NCBI RefSeq assembly: GCF_964355755.1
Contig: NC_092677.1
Span: forward strand, 22,912,101 to 22,976,100
Direction: 5' to 3'
DNA: 64,000 nt
From: Antedon mediterranea
Lineage: Eukaryota > Echinodermata > Crinoidea > Comatulida > Antedonidae
The notes below the pieces were generated by a model. It saw only the letters and a list, made by a program, of their open reading frames with translations. It did no database searches and had not been told where the DNA came from. Positions 60,709 through 64,000 of the stretch are shown here, piece after piece (within the stretch, counting starts at the first letter, position 1; each line of letters opens with the position of its first letter). A program made the translations under genes and the position numbers.

Positions 60709-60717
60709 CTCTCGGAT

Positions 60718-60840
60718 GTCACAAAGGTTTTAATTCGCTGTGGACACACCGACTGTGATCTTGGACGCTGTAAATGCAGAAAGAGTGATTTACGATGTAC
60801 AGAGCTGTGTGGTTGCCAGGGAAAATGTGACCTACAATAA
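60718..60840 (+). pseudogene. CXC-like cysteine cluster, plus copy
   Basis: G-H-T-D-C-D-L-G-R-C-K-C-R-K-S-D-L, then C-T-E-L-C-G-C-Q-G-K-C. This resembles tesmin/TSO1-type CXC DNA-binding clusters and would be the C-terminus of the protein begun at 59,927. It is now separated by a SINE and a deletion. Confidence 0.65.
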
Positions 60841-60919
60841 GTATCCATGTTAAATGCATGTAACTATAAACATAAACAAATAGTGTAAAGCCAGTACAGT
60901 TTGAGCTACGTTCAAAATG

Positions 60920-61560
60920 GCCGCCGGCGGCAATGCAATCAAAGACGTTATACCAATATGTTTGGTGACCCATTACCATATAATTTGCACCTAAAATCAG
61001 AACTCTAGGTGGCTTTTTAGCAGAGATATACCTGAAAAGTGAAAATTTGAAGTCCGCCATTTTGAAATCCAACATGGCCGCCATGCAATCAAAATGTTAG
61101 TTATACCAATATGTTTGGTGACCCCATTACTATATAATTTGCACCTAAAATCAGAACTCTAGGTGCCTTTTTAGCAGAGATATACCTGAAAAGTGAAAAT
61201 TTGGGGTCCGCCATTTTGAAATCAAACATGGCCGCCATGCAATCAAAATGTTAGTTATACCAATATGTTTGGTGACCCCACTACCATATAATTTGCACCT
61301 AAAATCAGAACTCTAGGTGCCTTTTTAGCAGAGATATACCTGAAAAGTGAAAATTTGGGGTCCGCCATTTTGAAATCAAACATGGCCGCCATGCAATCAA
61401 AATGTTAGTTATACCAATATGTTTGGTGACCCCACTACCATATAATTTGCACCTAAAATCAGAACTCTAGGTGCCTTTTTAGCAGAGATATACCTGAAAA
61501 GTGAAAATTTAGGGTCCGCCATTTTGAAATCCAAAATGGCGGCTTTCCCCTGACCAAATT
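60920..61560. repeat. Right-arm array of ~155-bp units
   Basis: About four units, inverted relative to the left array (GCCGCCATGCAATCAAAATG at about 61,075, 61,230 and 61,385). They are more uniform than the left units. Confidence 0.88.
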
Positions 61561-61678
61561 TTGTGCAACCCTTCCATTTCATGTTTTTGACACCCTAATG
61601 AATAACTGTGCAAAGTTTCAAAATATTATCACAATTTGAAGGATTTGCCTAAAATATGCACCTTAACATGCCTACTAT

Positions 61679-62886
61679 GACGTCATGATTAGTAGCAGCA
61701 GTATATTGTTCTTATTGATGAACATGATCCATTAATACAATACAATACAAGTTTAGAATATTCCTATTCAGACCATAATTTGTAAAACTAACTCAAAAGA
61801 AACAATGAATTGAATTTTTTGAATGAATTTTGTCAACCAGGATTTTTCTCATGGCAAAAACATTTGTTATTAAAAATACATAAATTGTTTATTTGTTAAC
61901 AAAAATATTATCTTATTTGTTTCAGTACCAGAACCACCTAATTATAATGTTGTAGTTGGATGTGTAGCCATGTGCCTTCACTATAAGTTTTAATAGTGCC
62001 CACACTTATGATTTCAAGCCAATTGGAGAAGATCCTATCTTTTTATGATTTTTATCATTCATCATGAATAACTTATAATTTCTTTTGATTATTGACCATA
62101 ATTTTGTTATCATTAAATAATAATAAAATAATCCATTCGTGATAGTGTTAAAACAATAACACTGTTTTATTTAAAACAGTGCAATTTAAAGTTTCTTTAT
62201 ACAACAAAAAACCTTGAATTTTAAAAATATCATGGACTGATGATTTTTATCAGGTGTAAGACTACAACATTTGATTTTTATTTTTTTTAAATGTTTTGGG
62301 GACAATATACTTATCACATCATAATCATTCTTAGGCAATAGTTTATCTCTTATAAAACATTCAAAAGTGTTTAAATTTTAGTTTTGAGTATGTATGTAGC
62401 ATATAATTATTATATAGTTTATATAAATATATATGAAATATCATTTATCATAACCAGGAGAAGAATTTTGTTGATAAATTTGAATTGTGTATTGATGTTT
62501 TTACTGCTGCAAAAGAAAATGTTATTGTATATATAAACATATTGTTGGATTCCAAGATCTATTTTAAATTGAGAGGTACTATATGTCAACAGATTTTTTT
62601 TTATAGTTGTTACATAATATTTTGTAATTGTTTTTTTTATGTATCATATGGAAATAAAAGTTGAAGTGAATTACATATACAAACAATTATTTTAACTCTT
62701 GTAACTTACTTTTTTGTTGTTGTTGATATTTTATATTAAGTATTAATAGACATACTTTAATTAATGAAAATTGTCTTCCTTAAAGTAATTTAAAATACTT
62801 TGAAATTTGTGATAGAATAATAATGGTAGTTTAATACAATGTTTCTAAGCGTTTTACACACAAAAATGATCCATAAAATATCTTAA
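61679..62886. other. AT-rich 3' flank with several poly(A) signals
   Basis: AATAAAA occurs near 62,120 and 62,652. It may be the distal 3' UTR of the host gene or plain intergenic DNA. A possible terminal exon lies at 61,926-61,993. Confidence 0.4.
61926..61993 (+). CDS. Possible alternative terminal exon (phase 1)
   Basis: A strong acceptor TTTGTTTCAG is followed by P-E-P-P-N-Y-N-V-V-V-G-C and a TAA after 21 codons. Its phase fits the HYR or EGF exons but not the TM exon. Short, so chance is a serious alternative. Confidence 0.25.
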
Positions 62887-63383
62887 AGATGTATTGTTCT
62901 TTGACAATTCCAACAAAATAAAAACTAAAAAATTTCGAAAAAAAGTGGGTCATTTTGAAGTATCATAATAGTTATTAACTTTCACCAAAAATTAGTGGAA
63001 AAAAAAATCATTTAACTGAAATACAGACGTTTTTTTGTTTAAAACATATCTCATATGCAACGTGCTTGTTTGGCTACTCTGTATGCATAAATGATCATGA
63101 AACTTCCTTGCGATCTGTGTGAGAACACCTTCTCAACCGTGATGAGTTGTAAACAATCCTAATTAGCATCATGCATAATGGTTTGGTTTGAAAATCTTTG
63201 TTTATTTTTGCTCGCAGACAAAATGTAATCAAATTAATTTACCTGTTAATTATGTAAATTGTTTGTTTTTGGCTCGAATTTTTGACTTAAAGTGAATAAC
63301 TTTAATATTACTTTGATATGGCCAATTTAAATTTTTGAATATTTTGACCTTCATTTTTTTGTGTTTCAAGGGACAATACATCT
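62887..63383. mobile_element. MITE with TTAA target duplication
   Basis: Ends AGATGTATTGT(T/C)C are inverted and flanked by TTAA on both sides (62,883-62,886 and 63,384-63,387), as for piggyBac or Kolobok groups. About 497 bp, no ORF. Confidence 0.75.
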
Positions 63384-63414
63384 TTAAAATAACCAAAAAA
63401 TGAAGAAAAGCAGA

Positions 63415-64000
63415 TTGAACCATTTACACCGATTCGTTCTCCAGCACTTTGAAGCACCTATATGAGACACCCATATGAGAGCTCGCCGGAACAGTATTCA
63501 CAGGAGCTCGAGTGAAAAAGGCATATGTCTTCCTAACAAAATAAGAAGCATGGAATTGCATGAATCCAACCTTGATATTATGTAGGCCTAACCCTCAGTA
63601 CTTTTGTTGTTGAGATGTTTCCTAAAACTACCAATCTTGGAAATAAAACCATACACGAGTCTAACGTGACTCCCAGGCTCTTTACCTCAGACTTCACCAT
63701 TTCTTTGATTGGAAGAGACTTTGGAAAAATTTGATTGAAAATGAATACAGTAATATCAGTTTGGATTCGTTCAAAGCCAGAAAGTTTGAAGACTCACAAA
63801 TTTTGTCAATGCATGATGATATCTTTTCAATTTCTATATCTTTGTCGACACTCATAAATGTATAATGGAGTTAAAAATCATCTGCATACAACAGGACACT
63901 GCATCCATGATTGTGGTTGTATTGGCCTCTTCAAAAGGAGAAATGTAGCACAGGATATACAATAGCGGTCCAAGTACTACAGAACCTTGGGGAACACGTA
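63415..64000 (-). mobile_element. LINE reverse transcriptase fragment, running off the right edge
   Basis: Minus strand near 63,940-63,997 reads V-P-Q-G-S-V, then L-G-P-L-L-Y-I-L, the conserved RT block before the YADD motif. A one-codon insertion splits it. Downstream parts are frame-broken. Confidence 0.75.

Larger units (their letters stand above)
57938..61678. mobile_element. 3.7-kb palindromic DNA element
   Basis: The ends ATAGTAGGC.TGTTAAG (left) and CTTAACATGCCTACTAT (right) are inverted. Inward come mirrored CCTTCAAATTGTGATAA, GAATAACTGTGCAAAG, arrays of ~155-bp units, then mirrored CXC and PIN-like coding parts. The centre is at about 59.84 kb. It amounts to two copies of one element's half joined head to head. 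No clear target duplication. Confidence 0.8.

Noticed and set aside
60621-60710. A true tRNA gene on the minus strand
   Set aside because: Boxes A and B are clear, but the acceptor stem does not close and the sequence runs on into a SINE body.
58060-61560. Regularly spaced repeats resembling a CRISPR array
   Set aside because: Units are ~155 bp, head-to-tail without spacers, in inverted arms of a DNA element in an animal genome.

Overview
Organism and character. This is AT-rich, intron-rich animal DNA. The only host gene is split into many small phase-1 exons, and the rest is a dense patchwork of invertebrate-type mobile elements (BEL/Pao retrotransposons, several LINE fragments, foldback-like DNA elements, MITEs, SINEs). 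The EGF+HYR receptor architecture, the BEL/Pao elements and the abundance of TAGGCCTA-type words around 53 kb suggest a marine deuterostome, most likely an echinoderm. That assignment is inference, not proof. The window is not bacterial or viral. || Host gene. One + strand gene runs from before 4.5 kb to 57,724. It encodes a type I membrane protein of 27 well-supported EGF-like modules plus two damaged ones at the 5' end, each on its own phase 1-1 exon (usually 114 or 117 nt). These are followed by a HYR domain exon (45,298-45,537), a transmembrane exon (47,658-47,748) and a last exon for a tyrosine-rich cytoplasmic tail with its stop codon (57,535-57,724). All splice phases join without a frame break. 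The signal peptide and 5' end are not seen and probably lie left of the window. || Layout. 1-11.0 kb: LINE fragment, dispersed repeats, truncated EGF exon copies, a solo LTR, a 5'-truncated BEL/Pao pol fragment and hairpin-bearing repeats. 11.0-21.5 kb: EGF exons, including a 314-bp exon unit triplicated in tandem and then carried inside an almost identical ~4.9-kb tandem duplication of eight EGF exons. 21.5-27.4 kb: hairpin repeats, then four near-identical EGF cassettes. 27.4-33.4 kb: four divergent EGF exons among LINE, SINE and minisatellite pieces. 33.43-40.61 kb: a complete, young BEL/Pao element on the minus strand with 555-bp LTRs and a 5-bp target duplication. 41.4-47.8 kb: last EGF, HYR and duplicated TM exons. 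47.8-57.5 kb: the last intron, holding a foldback element with a 9-bp target duplication and a large nested DNA-element complex. 57.5-64.0 kb: tail exon, a 3.7-kb palindromic DNA element whose two arms encode damaged copies of a PIN/FEN1-like plus CXC protein, a TTAA-flanked MITE and a LINE fragment. || How it works together. The gene looks like a fast-evolving Notch/fibropellin-style receptor that grows by exon duplication. Two features suggest possible secreted isoforms: a frameshifted duplicate TM exon and an open phase-1 terminal exon near 61.9 kb. The rest is mobile-element traffic inside its introns and 3' flank. I found no operon-like or prokaryotic defence system. The most unusual objects are the exon-cassette amplification and the palindromic transposon at 57.9-61.7 kb.
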